In this document: positions 1 to 9,011 of the stretch, piece by piece
Layout of the letters: every line of letters starts with the position of its first letter
Numbering within the stretch: the stretch's first letter is position 1
From: JBFWRK01 sp050248955
GTDB taxonomy: Bacteria; Actinomycetota; Acidimicrobiia; Acidimicrobiales; Ilumatobacteraceae
Assembly (NCBI GenBank): GCA_050248955.1
Contig: JBFWRK010000008.1
Coordinates: forward strand, 1-64,000
Direction: 5' to 3'
Length of the DNA stretch: 64,000 nucleotides
Program-made: the position numbers and the translations under genes
Notes under the pieces: generated by a model
Databases searched by the model: none
Seen by the model: only the letters and a program-made list of their open reading frames with translations
Told to the model about the DNA's origin: nothing

Positions 1-41
1 AGCGCCCGCGTGGCCGCAACGCGGCGTGGGACGATGAAGGC

Positions 42-2972
42 GTGGGGAACGACGCGTTCATCTCGTACAGCCATGGTGCTGACGGAGAGCTGGCGCCCGC
101 GCTCGAGCGCGGCATGGAGCGCCTCGCTCGGCCCTGGTACCGCGTGCGCGCGCTCAGCGTCTTCCGTGACCAGTCGGACCTCGCGCTCACTCCGCACCTG
201 TGGGAGACGATCCGCGAGACGCTCGACGGGTCGAGGTACCTCGTCGTCCTGTTGTCGCCGGAGTCGTCGACGTCGAAGTGGGTGAACCAGGAGCTGACGC
301 ACTGGTGCTCGACGCGCGGGACGGACCAGCTCCTGCTCGTGCTCACGGGTGGCGAGCTCGCGTGGGACGAGGCCATCGGCGACTTCTCCCTGGCCTCGAC
401 GGCTGTGCCGTCCGCGCTCCGCGGCCAGTACCGCGGCGAGCCGCTCTACGAGGACCTGCGCTGGGCACGCACCGCGTCGGATGTCACCCTCCGCAACCCT
501 GCGTTCCGCGGCGCCGTCGCTCGGCTGGCGTCACCGATCCACGGCATGCCGCCCGATGATCTCGAGGGAGAAGACGTCCGGCTGCGGCGCCGGGCCCGCC
601 GGCTCGCGCGGGCCGGTGTCGTTGCGCTCGGCGTGCTCACAGCGACTGCGACGGTCGCGTCGGTCGTCGCCGTGCAGCAGGCCGATCACGCGCGCGACCG
701 CGCTGCCGAAGCCGAGGCGCGGAGCGGCGCGCTCGCCGCGCTCGATCTGCCGATCAGCCGCTTGGACGAAGCGTTCGTCGCGTCGCTGCGCGCCGCCGGG
801 CGCGACGTCGACAACCCGGACCGGTTCCGCAGCGCGCAGACGCTCGTCGGTCGGTACCCGCGACTGTCGCAACTGCTCCCGGTCGAAGCGGAGGCGAGCC
901 CGGCCGTCGTGTCGGAGCTCGCCGTCAGCGCCGACGGGCAGATCGGCGTCGACGTGCTGACGATCGTGGACGGCGGTCCCGTCCACATTCTCGTACGTCC
1001 GCAGCTCGCCGCCGCCGCCCCCGTCGATCTCGGCGCTTCGATCTTCGTGTCGTACGTCGCGGATACCACCGCACTCGTCACGGTCGACGATGCCGGCGGG
1101 GCATCCCTGATCACCGAGGACGGATCGCGGCCCGTCGACGGTGAGGTGTGGGCGCTCGACTCCGGTGGCGACCGCGCGGTCGTCGCGCGCGGCGACCGGC
1201 AGCTGCTCGTGCGACTCTCGACGGGCGAGCAGATCGCGGATCTCGGCCCGGTCAACGGCGGCATCTGGCCCCTGTTCACGAGCCAGGTCGTCGTCGCCTG
1301 GTCCCCCGGCCAGCTGTCGCTCTTCGACCCGGCCGATGGCGCGCTGCTGGCCACGGGTCCGACGACGGTCGATCCGGCGGCGCTGTTCACCACGACGTCG
1401 GGTTCGGCGGTCGCGACCATCGAAGGTCCGACCGATGCCCCCGTGCTCCGCCGGTGGGAGCGCGACGGTGATGTGCTGATCCCCTCGCCGACGACCGTCG
1501 CGGTGCCGGTGCCGTCGTTCTCGGTCGGTGTGCTGTCGCCGTCCGGCGATCGCTTCTCTGCCTTCGGCGACAGCAACCACGCCGTGATCGACACCGTCTC
1601 GGGAACGGTCGTCGCCCGGCCCCGCGGCACACCCGTGCGCTTCGACAATTCCGGTCGGTACGTCGCAACGGGCGGCAACCGCTTGACGGTCTGGGACGTC
1701 GAGAGCGGCGAGACGATCTTCGCCGCGCCGGAGCCGGTGAAGGCGATGACGTGGAGCGCCGGGTGCGACAGTGGCGCGGTCTGCCGGCTGGCGACCGTCG
1801 GTTCGGGCCTCGCGCTGTGGGAGCCCGTGTCGCGCGTGCGCACCGTCCTCGCCGACGAGATCAACGCGGAGGCGGTCGCGTTGTCTCGCGACGGATCGAT
1901 CGTCGCGTCGGGCGGCTGGGGCAGGACCGTGGCGGTGTGGAGCGCCCGCCTCCTGCCGGACGACCGCGATCCGGCGGTCCTGGCCGAATCGGGGCCGGAC
2001 GGCCGTGCCGTGTTCGACCCGTCGTCCGGCGTGATCGCGCGCCTCGATGGCGGCACGCTCGAGGTGGAGCGCGGGTCCGAGACGTCGCGCGCGGAGGTCG
2101 CCGGCGCGACCGACCTCCGGGTCGTCCCGGGCGGAAATGCGGTGATGGTCCGTCGGAACAACGGATGGGACCTCGTCGATTCCGAGTCCGGCACGGTGCG
2201 CCCGCTCGACGAACGCTGTCGGGCCGACCTGTCGGCAGTTGCCCCCACCGGATCGATGGTCGCTGCGCTCGATGCCGCTTCCGGGTTGCTCGCGGTGTGC
2301 ACGGTGGCCGACGGTGCGCTCGTCGCGAACGCCAACGTCAGCGGCGGCGTCGCCGACCCGAGCGCGATCGCGATCGAGGAGAGTGGTTCGGTCGTCGTCG
2401 GCGGCTCGAGTTCGTTCGCCGTGTACGGACTCCTCGGTGATCAGCTCACGACCGGCACCGCGGTGCTCACCGCGTTCGGCGGCGATGCTTCGCCGGTGTC
2501 GTCGGCGGCGTTCTCGAACGGGCGCGTCGCGGTCGGACTCCTCGGCGGCGACGGGGCGCTCACGGGCGGACCGGCTCGCGGTCGCGTCGTCGTGTGGGAT
2601 CTCCTCGCCGGCACGGAGCCGATCGCCTACGACGTCGACGAGCGCGATGTCGTGAAGGTCGCGCTCGTCGATGGTGGGCGCACGTTGGTGACGGCAGCGC
2701 GCGACGCCGCTGACGGCGCGCTGACCGTCCAGGTGTGGGAGGCGACGAACCGTCGCCGGCTCGGCCGGAGCCTGACCGGCTTGGAAGGCGACGTGCTGAC
2801 GCTGACCGGCGACGCGGCGACGATCGTCGCCAGCGACACCACCGGGCGGGTGCTGCGCTGGGAGCTGAGCGCAGACCCGCAAGCCGACATCTGCGACATC
2901 CTCGGTGCACCCTTCAGCGACCGCCGGCTCGAGCAGCTCGCGCTCGAACCGGTCACCGACCCGTGCCGTTGA
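42..2972 (+). CDS. TIR domain-transmembrane-beta-propeller protein
   Basis: The N-terminus (residues 3-130) is a TIR domain: it opens with DAFISYSH and has the SKWVNQEL segment, where Glu84 sits at the position of the catalytic glutamate of NAD-cleaving TIR domains. A basic stretch and one hydrophobic helix (about 190-212) follow, then an Ala-rich linker of the kind that precedes WD40-like repeats in STAND-type proteins, then about 700 residues of short beta-rich repeats (VWDVESGE, VAVWSARL, LRWELSA) that suggest a propeller. The TIR domain would be cytoplasmic. TIR proteins act as NADases or scaffolds in signalling and phage defence; the role here is unknown. The GTG at 42 is the first start codon in frame, but no stop lies between it and the window edge, so the gene may begin further upstream. 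Confidence 0.8.
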   Translation: MGNDAFISYSHGADGELAPALERGMERLARPWYRVRALSVFRDQSDLALTPHLWETIRETLDGSRYLVVLLSPESSTSKWVNQELTHWCSTRGTDQLLLVLTGGELAWDEAIGDFSLASTAVPSALRGQYRGEPLYEDLRWARTASDVTLRNPAFRGAVARLASPIHGMPPDDLEGEDVRLRRRARRLARAGVVALGVLTATATVASVVAVQQADHARDRAAEAEARSGALAALDLPISRLDEAFVASLRAAGRDVDNPDRFRSAQTLVGRYPRLSQLLPVEAEASPAVVSELAVSADGQIGVDVLTIVDGGPVHILVRPQLAAAAPVDLGASIFVSYVADTTALVTVDDAGGASLITEDGSRPVDGEVWALDSGGDRAVVARGDRQLLVRLSTGEQIADLGPVNGGIWPLFTSQVVVAWSPGQLSLFDPADGALLATGPTTVDPAALFTTTSGSAVATIEGPTDAPVLRRWERDGDVLIPSPTTVAVPVPSFSVGVLSPSGDRFSAFGDSNHAVIDTVSGTVVARPRGTPVRFDNSGRYVATGGNRLTVWDVESGETIFAAPEPVKAMTWSAGCDSGAVCRLATVGSGLALWEPVSRVRTVLADEINAEAVALSRDGSIVASGGWGRTVAVWSARLLPDDRDPAVLAESGPDGRAVFDPSSGVIARLDGGTLEVERGSETSRAEVAGATDLRVVPGGNAVMVRRNNGWDLVDSESGTVRPLDERCRADLSAVAPTGSMVAALDAASGLLAVCTVADGALVANANVSGGVADPSAIAIEESGSVVVGGSSSFAVYGLLGDQLTTGTAVLTAFGGDASPVSSAAFSNGRVAVGLLGGDGALTGGPARGRVVVWDLLAGTEPIAYDVDERDVVKVALVDGGRTLVTAARDAADGALTVQVWEATNRRRLGRSLTGLEGDVLTLTGDAATIVASDTTGRVLRWELSADPQADICDILGAPFSDRRLEQLALEPVTDPCR

Positions 2973-2978
2973 CGCGCC

Positions 2979-3962
2979 TCAGCCGCAGGGGATGCCGTTG
3001 GAGACGTTCACGATGACGGGCGTGCCGGGCTCGAGCGTGGCCGGGTCGACCTGCAGCCCGCTCGCGTCGTCGTAGACGATGGACGGGTCGCGGGCGTCGA
3101 CGACGGAGACGACGTGGTCGGATGCGATCCCCGCCGGGCGGCAGGTGCGTTCGATGGCCCCTTCCGGCACGGTGAGCCCGGCGAAGCACAACGACGAGAC
3201 GCCGTTGTTCCAGTACTGCCCGACCGCGCTCCAGTCGCCGACGACCTCGGGCAACGAGTCCGCATCGGCGCATGCGTCGAGCGCGAGCGAGTCGGCCGGC
3301 GTGCTGATCGAACCGATCACGAAGCCGTCTCGGGTCGGGTCGGCGGCGAGGGCGACCGGCCGGGCGCCGCCGACACGGATCGCGTACTGCTCGGCCGGTC
3401 TCGTCGCGGTCGCCTCGAACCTGAGCCAGCACTGCCACTGCTCGTCGTCGTCGGTCGTGGCGACGTTCTCGGCGACGCCCTCGACGATCTCACCCGTGCC
3501 GATCTCCTCGTCCGTCGCCGAGTCGAGGATCGTCACCGTCGCTCCGGGCGCGAACTCCGCTGTCCACGCTCCGCCGTCGCGCCGCCCGTCCCATCCGGTG
3601 CACGAGCCGTCCTCGTTGCGCACGACCTCGCTCGCGCTGTCCGTGCTGTCCTCACCGACGCCACCGCTGCTGCCGCCGACCACGCCGCCGAGCACCACGG
3701 TCGAGACGGCGGGAGGTGTCGTCTCGGGGAGGGGCTCGACGGCGGTGTCGGGCGGTGCCTGGGTGTCGATGACGGGCTGCGTGACGGGGATCTCGCCGTC
3801 GTTGTCGTTGCCGTCGGTGACGGCGGCGCCGGCGGTGTCGAGCACGACGATGCTGTCGGCCCCGGCCGTCGTGTCGTCGCCGCCGTCCGCGCACGCCGTC
3901 AGGAGTGCGAGCGCGAGGAAGAGCGCACCGCCGACCGATCGTCCACTGGAGCTCGATGTCAC
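2979..3962 (-). CDS. Secreted lipoprotein of unknown function
   Basis: The protein has a short hydrophobic signal peptide ending in LLTAC, so Cys24 is the likely lipidated residue. A Thr/Pro/Gly-rich tether of about 90 residues comes next, then a globular part with several cysteines (SCTGWDGR, WQCWLRF, SSLCFAGL, RTCRPAG) that may form disulfides outside the membrane. I chose the GTG at 3962 because GAGGAGG lies about nine bases upstream of it and it places the signal peptide directly at the N-terminus; a longer reading frame runs to 4064. The gene is convergent with the TIR gene, with only six bases between the two stop codons. I do not recognise the globular domain. Confidence 0.7.
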   Translation of the reverse strand: MTSSSSGRSVGGALFLALALLTACADGGDDTTAGADSIVVLDTAGAAVTDGNDNDGEIPVTQPVIDTQAPPDTAVEPLPETTPPAVSTVVLGGVVGGSSGGVGEDSTDSASEVVRNEDGSCTGWDGRRDGGAWTAEFAPGATVTILDSATDEEIGTGEIVEGVAENVATTDDDEQWQCWLRFEATATRPAEQYAIRVGGARPVALAADPTRDGFVIGSISTPADSLALDACADADSLPEVVGDWSAVGQYWNNGVSSLCFAGLTVPEGAIERTCRPAGIASDHVVSVVDARDPSIVYDDASGLQVDPATLEPGTPVIVNVSNGIPCG

Positions 3963-4115
3963 CGTTGCACGCCTCCTCGACAGGTTGCGAGCCGCTGTCG
4001 ACGGCCGGGATACATGATCGCGGAATTCGAGTACCCGCCGGAGGGATACGGTCGCGCCCGACATCAGGCGCTGCGTGCATCCCTAGCGGGTTCTCGGCGC
4101 GACGGGAGGGGTGGG

Positions 4116-5501
4116 ATGGCTCGCATCGGAGTGGCGGTCTCGGGCGGTGGGTACCGCGCGACGACGTGGGGGCTCGGCGCGCTCCTGTACCTGGTCGACG
4201 CGGGCAAGCACGGTGAGGTCACGACGATCTCCTCGGTCTCTGGAGGATCGGTCGCCAACGGACTCGTCGCCCACGAGACGGAGTTCCGTGCCACCGACCC
4301 CGAACGCTTCCGTGCCGCAGTGCGGCCGCTGCTGCGACACATGGCCTACGACGGGCTGATCTTCTTCGGTGCTGCCACCAATGCGTACGTGTACGTCGTG
4401 CTCGCCGGCGCCGCCCTGACGGTTCTCGCGCTGCTGGCGACGGTCGTCGGGGTCGTCGCCGCGGCGCTCGACGCGATCGGCGTGCTGGAGATCTCGTGGC
4501 TCGCCGCGGCGATCGGGTGGTCCGTCGCCGTGTTCGCCGTGCTGCTCGTGCTCACGTTCCTGCTCTTCCGCTTGCGCAGCCGAGTCGTCGAGCGCGCGTT
4601 GGCGAAGAAGTTCTTCAGCCGTGATGGCAAGGCGACCAAGCTCTCCGGTCTCCCGATGCCGTCGGCAGTGCCCGACCGCGTGCCGCTGCACGTGTTCTGC
4701 GCGACCGAGCTGCAGCAGGGGCAGCAGCTCTACGCGACGCCGGAGTTCGTCTACACGTTCGCCTACGGCCGCGGCGTCCCGGCGGAGATGTCGCTCGCCC
4801 GCGCCGTGCAGTGCTCGGCCTGCCTGCCCGGTGGCTTCGCGCCGCGGTTCCTGCGGACCGCGCAGCACCAGTTCCCGAAGCCGGATGTGCCGAAGCGGAT
4901 GGTGCTCTCGGACGGCGGTGTCTACGACAACATGGCGGACCAGTGGGAGACCGGCCGGGGCAATCGCCCACTCGACGACGACGGCCGGTTCCCTGCCGCC
5001 GACGAGCTGATCGTCGTGAACGCGTCCGCTTCGGCGACGTCGCTCGCCACGAAGTCCCGGCTGCTCGGTGCGGAGCTGTTCGGGCTGAAGCGGCCGATCG
5101 ACGTGATGTACGACATCACGACGAAGATGCGCCGGTTCGAGCTCGTCGAGGACTGGAACGCGGCCGAGCGCGGCGGTGGCCAGCGGGGGACGCTGGTGCA
5201 CATCCCGCAGTCGCCGATCGTGGTCGCCGAGCGGATCGCCCGCATCGGGACGCCCGAGCAGCAGGCGCGGGCGGCCGCGGTGCTGCCGCTGATCCCGGGC
5301 ACGCGGGAGGAGTGGGCGGCGACGGCTGCGGCCGACACCGGTGTGAAGACGACGCTCGGCAAACTCGGGGTCTACCCGGTCGCGCGGCTGCTGTTCCATG
5401 CGTACGTGCTGGCGATGGTGAACTCGCACGTCGTGCTCGGCTACCCGCTGCTCGAGTTCCCCACGCTCGACGAGATGGAGCGCCTCGTCGCCACCACCTG
5501 A
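4116..5501 (+). CDS. Patatin/cPLA2-like phospholipase with two membrane helices
   Basis: The N-terminus carries the oxyanion loop SGGGYRATTWG (residues 9-19) and the nucleophile motif SVSGGS (Ser42). The matching catalytic Asp266 is in SDGGVYDN, so the Ser-Asp dyad of the patatin/cytosolic phospholipase A2 superfamily is complete. Between the two halves lie two strong hydrophobic stretches (about 90-118 and 127-152), which would anchor the enzyme in the membrane. Acyl-ester hydrolysis of membrane lipids is the family activity; the real substrate is unknown. The ATG at 4116 has GGGAGGGG just upstream, while the open frame continues far beyond it without a better start. It is divergent from the lipoprotein gene. 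Lipases of this superfamily serve as effectors in some defence systems, but no sensor partner of such a system was identified here. Confidence 0.8.
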   Translation: MARIGVAVSGGGYRATTWGLGALLYLVDAGKHGEVTTISSVSGGSVANGLVAHETEFRATDPERFRAAVRPLLRHMAYDGLIFFGAATNAYVYVVLAGAALTVLALLATVVGVVAAALDAIGVLEISWLAAAIGWSVAVFAVLLVLTFLLFRLRSRVVERALAKKFFSRDGKATKLSGLPMPSAVPDRVPLHVFCATELQQGQQLYATPEFVYTFAYGRGVPAEMSLARAVQCSACLPGGFAPRFLRTAQHQFPKPDVPKRMVLSDGGVYDNMADQWETGRGNRPLDDDGRFPAADELIVVNASASATSLATKSRLLGAELFGLKRPIDVMYDITTKMRRFELVEDWNAAERGGGQRGTLVHIPQSPIVVAERIARIGTPEQQARAAAVLPLIPGTREEWAATAAADTGVKTTLGKLGVYPVARLLFHAYVLAMVNSHVVLGYPLLEFPTLDEMERLVATT

Positions 5502-5535
5502 TCTCCTCGTCGCCCCGACGCCCCCGCTCCTCCGC

Positions 5536-5664
5536 TTCTCTGCTCACCGGCGTTGCCCGGACGGTTCTCTGCTCACCGCCGCCCCCGGAACGGTTCTCTG
5601 CTCACCGCCGCCCCCGAATCGTTCTCTGCTCGCCGTCGCGCCCCGAACCGTTCTCTGTTCACCG
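5536..5664. repeat. Five-copy 29-base tandem array (TTCTCTGCTCACCG core)
   Basis: The core TTCTCTGCTCACCG, with one base changed in copies 4 and 5, begins at 5536, 5565, 5594, 5622 and 5651, so the period is 29, 29, 28 and 29 bases. Only the first 14 bases of each unit are well kept; the remaining 14-15 are C/G-rich and drift between copies. Single copies or half-palindromes of the same core recur at 42059-42104 and 60742-60846. Confidence 0.85.
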
Positions 5665-5728
5665 CCGGACGGATCCGGGCTGCAGGAGAACCGAGACGTG
5701 GTTGGAGGTCGGCGGCGAGCAGAGAACG
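5620..5728. repeat. 16-base inverted repeat linking array copy 4 to a distal arm
   Basis: CGTTCTCTGCTCGCCG at 5620-5635 is perfectly complementary to CGGCGAGCAGAGAACG at 5713-5728. The two arms are 77 bases apart. In RNA this could form a long-range stem just downstream of the lipase gene. Confidence 0.7.
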
Positions 5729-5887
5729 AGCGTCGAGGCGTCGAGGCGTCGAGGGCGTCGGCGTCGACCGAGGTTCGAAGGCTCGAGGGCGGCGAGGGCG
5801 GCGAGGGCGGCCAAGGCAGCGAGGGCGTCGATGGGCGTCGGGGTCGGCGAGGGGCGAGGTGACACACCCATCGGCTAGGCAGGGGGT

Positions 5888-8800
5888 GTGGCCCTGCGAT
5901 GCGTCTACTGCGGCGGCACCCATCCGACGGCGGACGAGGTGCGCACGTGCTGGCAGCGCTCCGCGGGTGCGGGTACGGCTGCGAGTGCGAGTGCGAGTGC
6001 GGGTACGGCTGCGAGTGCGAGTGCGAGTGCGAGTGCGAGTGCGAGTGCGAGTGCGGGTGCGGGTGCCGGTCGGGACCCGTCGATCGTCGCGGAGCCGGCG
6101 ATGCGCCAGCTGCTGCCGACGATGCCGTCCGAGCCGCCTGGCGCCGCGCAGCCGTGGGAGCAGCTGGCCGGTCCAGCGGCGCTCGGGCGCAACCTCGTCG
6201 TGCTCGCGGGCGCCGAGATCCCGGAGCCGTGGCGTGAATGCACCGTGGCCGTCGTCGACCAGGCGGTGCTCCGCTCGCCGGGTGCGGTGATCGAAGGGCT
6301 GCGCACGCGTAGCGCAGCGCGCGAGCGGTCGGTCATCGAGCTGCACACCGAGTTCGAGCAACCGCCCGGCCAGGTGGAGCGCCGGCCGGCGCACGAGCTC
6401 GGGCCACGGTTCACGTTCGAGCTCGACGAGCTGCACCACCTCGTCTGGTCGAACAGCGTCGATGGGCGCTGGCCGAACGTCCGCTACTGGCCGCTGGCCC
6501 GCACGGCGATCGAGCTCGGTGCTGCGACCGGTGGCGTCGCCGACGTCGTGCTCCCCGGTGGCGTCGCAGCCTGGCTCGACGGAGGGCCGCTGCTCTTCTT
6601 CGCCCCGATCGACGGTGTGGCTGTCGTACACCGCCTGGCACTCGAGCACGGCTCCCTGACGCCGTTCGGCACGAACGAGACCACCGCCGATCTCGCACCC
6701 GATCAGCTCGCGGCTGTCGCTCACACGGGTGGCGCGGCGCGGATCATTGCACCAGCAGGGTCCGGCAAGACGCGGGTGCTGACCGAGCGGGCTCGGCACC
6801 TGCTCACGAGCTGGCGCCTGCCAGGGGCCGCCGTCAGCCTGGTCGCGTTCAACAAGCGGGCACAGGAAGAGATGCGCGGTCGCACGCGCGATCTCCCCGG
6901 TTTGCAGGTGCGCACGCTCAACGCCGTGGCGCTCGCGATCGTGAACGGCGTGGCACCGTTCGCCCCGCAGCCGCGGCGATTCGCCACGATCGACGAGGCG
7001 GAGGTGCGCCGCATCATCGGCTCGTTGGTCACGTTTCCCCGCCGGCGCAACACGGATCCGGTCGCACCGTGGATCGAAGCGCTCGGGCTGGCGCGGCTCG
7101 GACTCGTCGATCCCGAGGTCGTCGAGCGTCGCTACGACGGAGATGTCGACGGATTCGCGTCCGTGTACCCCCGCTACCGGCTCGCGCTCGAGCGAGCGGG
7201 TGCACTCGACTTCGACGAGCAGATCTCCCGCGCGATCGACGTGTTGCTCACCGATCCGATCGCGCGGCGCGCCGCGCAGCGGGCCAGCCGGGTGCTGTTG
7301 GTCGACGAGTTCCAGGACCTCACCCCGGCACACGTCCTGCTGGTGCGGCTGTTGGCCGGCGCCGAGCTCGACGTCTTCGGCGTCGGCGACGACGACCAGA
7401 CGATCTACGGGTACAACGGTGCCGACCCTGCCTGGCTGATCGACTTCGCCCAGCTCTTCCCAGGTGCCGGCGACCACCCGCTCGAGGTGAACTACCGCTG
7501 CCCCGACGGCATCGTCGACGCCGCCGACCGGTTGCTGCGCCACAACCGCCACCGTGTGCCGAAGACGATCCGTGGTGTGCGTCCCGGCGTGGTCGGCTGG
7601 GAGGCGGTGCACGATCCGCGCACGGTCAGGCGGACCGTCGAAGCGGTCGCGTCGGCCCGCGAGCGCGGCGTGCGGCCGACCGACATCGTCGTGCTGACCC
7701 GGGTCAACTCGCTGCTCGCCCCGGTGCAGATCGCGCTCGCCGTGGCCGGCGTGCCGCGGCGATCCGGCATCGGAGCCGAGTTCGCGGAACGCACGGCGGT
7801 CCGCGCCGCGCTGGCGTGGGTCAGGCTGGCGACGGCCACCGGGCCGTGGCGCAGTGAGGACCTCGCGGAAGCGCTGCGCCGTCCGTCGAGGCCGCTGCAC
7901 CCGAACGTCGCCTCGTGGGTCGCCGAGCAGAGCGACGCCGCGGGCTTGCGGCGGCTCGCCGGCCGGTTGCAGAACGAGCGCGACGTCGAGCGCGTCGAAT
8001 CGTTCCTCGCCGACATCGAACGGATGAGCGGACTCGCCAGCGCCGGCGCGTCGACCGAGGAGCTCGTGATCGAGCTGCGCGACCGTGTCGGCCTGGGTGG
8101 TGCCGTCGCGACGCTCGACCAGTTGCGGCGAGGCATGAACCGGGCGGCACAGAACGACGACCTCACGGCCGTGCTCCAGCTCGCCGAGCTGCAGCCCGAC
8201 CCCGTCCGCTTCCCTGCCTGGCTCGTCGAGCAGCTCCGCCTCCCTGGCGACGCCGACGGTGTGACGCTGGCGACCGTGCATCGGGTCAAGGGGCAGGAGT
8301 GGCCCGTCGTCGTCGTGCACCAGGCCGATGCCGACCAGTTCCCCCATCGCCTGGCGGACGACGTGGAGGAGGAACGGCGGCTGTTCCACGTGGCGATCAC
8401 GCGGGCCGGCAGCCTCGTGACGATCGTGAGTGGCGTCCAAACGAGCCCCTTCGTCGACGAGCTCGTCACGGAGCCGCCGGCAGTCCTGCCCGTCGAGGAC
8501 GACAGCAGGCGCGCCCGCCGGGGTGAGCTCGTTTCGCCCATCCCGAAGGCGTCGCGGTCGACCGGCAGCGACGACGTGGTCGCCGCGCCGGGACTCGTCC
8601 TCGTCGACCACGGTGCGGAGTGGACGGTCGAGGAGCTCGTCGACGGGGGTGTCATGAGCCGCCAGGGCCGCGCGACGCGCCGGTTCGAGGTCGGTGCGAA
8701 GGTGGCGACCGCTGGTGGCCGGCGGGGTCGGCTGACACTGCCGGCAGCTGATGCGCCTCCGGCAGTGTCGATCCTCGCCGAGGACCGACTCCGAGCGATG

Positions 8801-8992
8801 CGCAAGCTGCTCGCCGACGGTCGGCCGGCGTACGTGGTCTTCGATGACGCGACCATCGAACGGATCGCGCTGGCGATGCCGGAGTCGCTCGCCGAGCTGG
8901 CGCGCGTGCACGGCATCGGGCCGCGCAAGCTCGAGCTCTACGGCGATGCGGTGCTCGTCGCCCTCGAGGACGCCCGGTCGCTCCGCGAGTAG
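5888..8992 (+). CDS. UvrD/Rep-family DNA helicase with HRDC domain (UvrD2-like)
   Basis: All superfamily 1A helicase motifs are present: Walker A APAGSGKT (residues 288-295), LLVDEFQDLTP, GVGDDDQTIYGYNG, VNYRC, TVHRVKGQEWP and RRLFHVAITRA. The last 70 residues (RKLLADGRPAYVVFDD to the end) form an HRDC domain, as in mycobacterial UvrD2. The protein would unwind DNA 3'-5' in repair. At 1034 residues it is about 300 longer than UvrD2. The extra N-terminus has a CVYCGGTH mini zinc motif, an Ala-Ser repeat tract (residues about 27-59) and about 220 residues I do not recognise. The GTG at 5888 follows AGGGGGT closely. Confidence 0.85.
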   Translation: MALRCVYCGGTHPTADEVRTCWQRSAGAGTAASASASAGTAASASASASASASASAGAGAGRDPSIVAEPAMRQLLPTMPSEPPGAAQPWEQLAGPAALGRNLVVLAGAEIPEPWRECTVAVVDQAVLRSPGAVIEGLRTRSAARERSVIELHTEFEQPPGQVERRPAHELGPRFTFELDELHHLVWSNSVDGRWPNVRYWPLARTAIELGAATGGVADVVLPGGVAAWLDGGPLLFFAPIDGVAVVHRLALEHGSLTPFGTNETTADLAPDQLAAVAHTGGAARIIAPAGSGKTRVLTERARHLLTSWRLPGAAVSLVAFNKRAQEEMRGRTRDLPGLQVRTLNAVALAIVNGVAPFAPQPRRFATIDEAEVRRIIGSLVTFPRRRNTDPVAPWIEALGLARLGLVDPEVVERRYDGDVDGFASVYPRYRLALERAGALDFDEQISRAIDVLLTDPIARRAAQRASRVLLVDEFQDLTPAHVLLVRLLAGAELDVFGVGDDDQTIYGYNGADPAWLIDFAQLFPGAGDHPLEVNYRCPDGIVDAADRLLRHNRHRVPKTIRGVRPGVVGWEAVHDPRTVRRTVEAVASARERGVRPTDIVVLTRVNSLLAPVQIALAVAGVPRRSGIGAEFAERTAVRAALAWVRLATATGPWRSEDLAEALRRPSRPLHPNVASWVAEQSDAAGLRRLAGRLQNERDVERVESFLADIERMSGLASAGASTEELVIELRDRVGLGGAVATLDQLRRGMNRAAQNDDLTAVLQLAELQPDPVRFPAWLVEQLRLPGDADGVTLATVHRVKGQEWPVVVVHQADADQFPHRLADDVEEERRLFHVAITRAGSLVTIVSGVQTSPFVDELVTEPPAVLPVEDDSRRARRGELVSPIPKASRSTGSDDVVAAPGLVLVDHGAEWTVEELVDGGVMSRQGRATRRFEVGAKVATAGGRRGRLTLPAADAPPAVSILAEDRLRAMRKLLADGRPAYVVFDDATIERIALAMPESLAELARVHGIGPRKLELYGDAVLVALEDARSLRE
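5969..6064 (+). repeat. In-frame GCGAGT hexamer array with a 30-base duplication
   Basis: A 30-base block at 5969-5998 is repeated exactly at 5999-6028. Four GCGAGT and two GCGGGT hexamers then continue to 6064. All lie in frame in the helicase gene and encode alternating Ala-Ser, then Ala-Gly. Because the unit is a multiple of three, gain or loss of copies would change linker length without shifting the frame. Confidence 0.9.
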
Positions 8993-9011
8993 TGCGAGCC
9001 CGGCGCGGCCG

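Larger units (their letters stand above)
5502..5887. other. Gene-free spacer filled with short repeats
   Basis: No credible gene lies in these 386 bases. The first part holds the 29-base tandem array at 5536-5664. It is followed by an inverted copy of the same motif at 5713-5728. The rest is degenerate repeats of GTCGAGGC and GGCGAGGGC up to the ribosome-binding region of the helicase gene. Reading frames through it on both strands give only low-complexity Arg/Pro/Ala peptides. Confidence 0.75.

Noticed and set aside
42..5501. Thoeris or CBASS defence system
   Set aside because: TIR and patatin-like domains are present, but no ThsA/ThsB pair, nucleotide cyclase or other defining partner was found, and the genes are not in one operon.
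5536..5664. CRISPR array
   Set aside because: The repeated core is only 14 bases with 14-15 base intervals that are themselves related; there are no cas genes and no true spacers.
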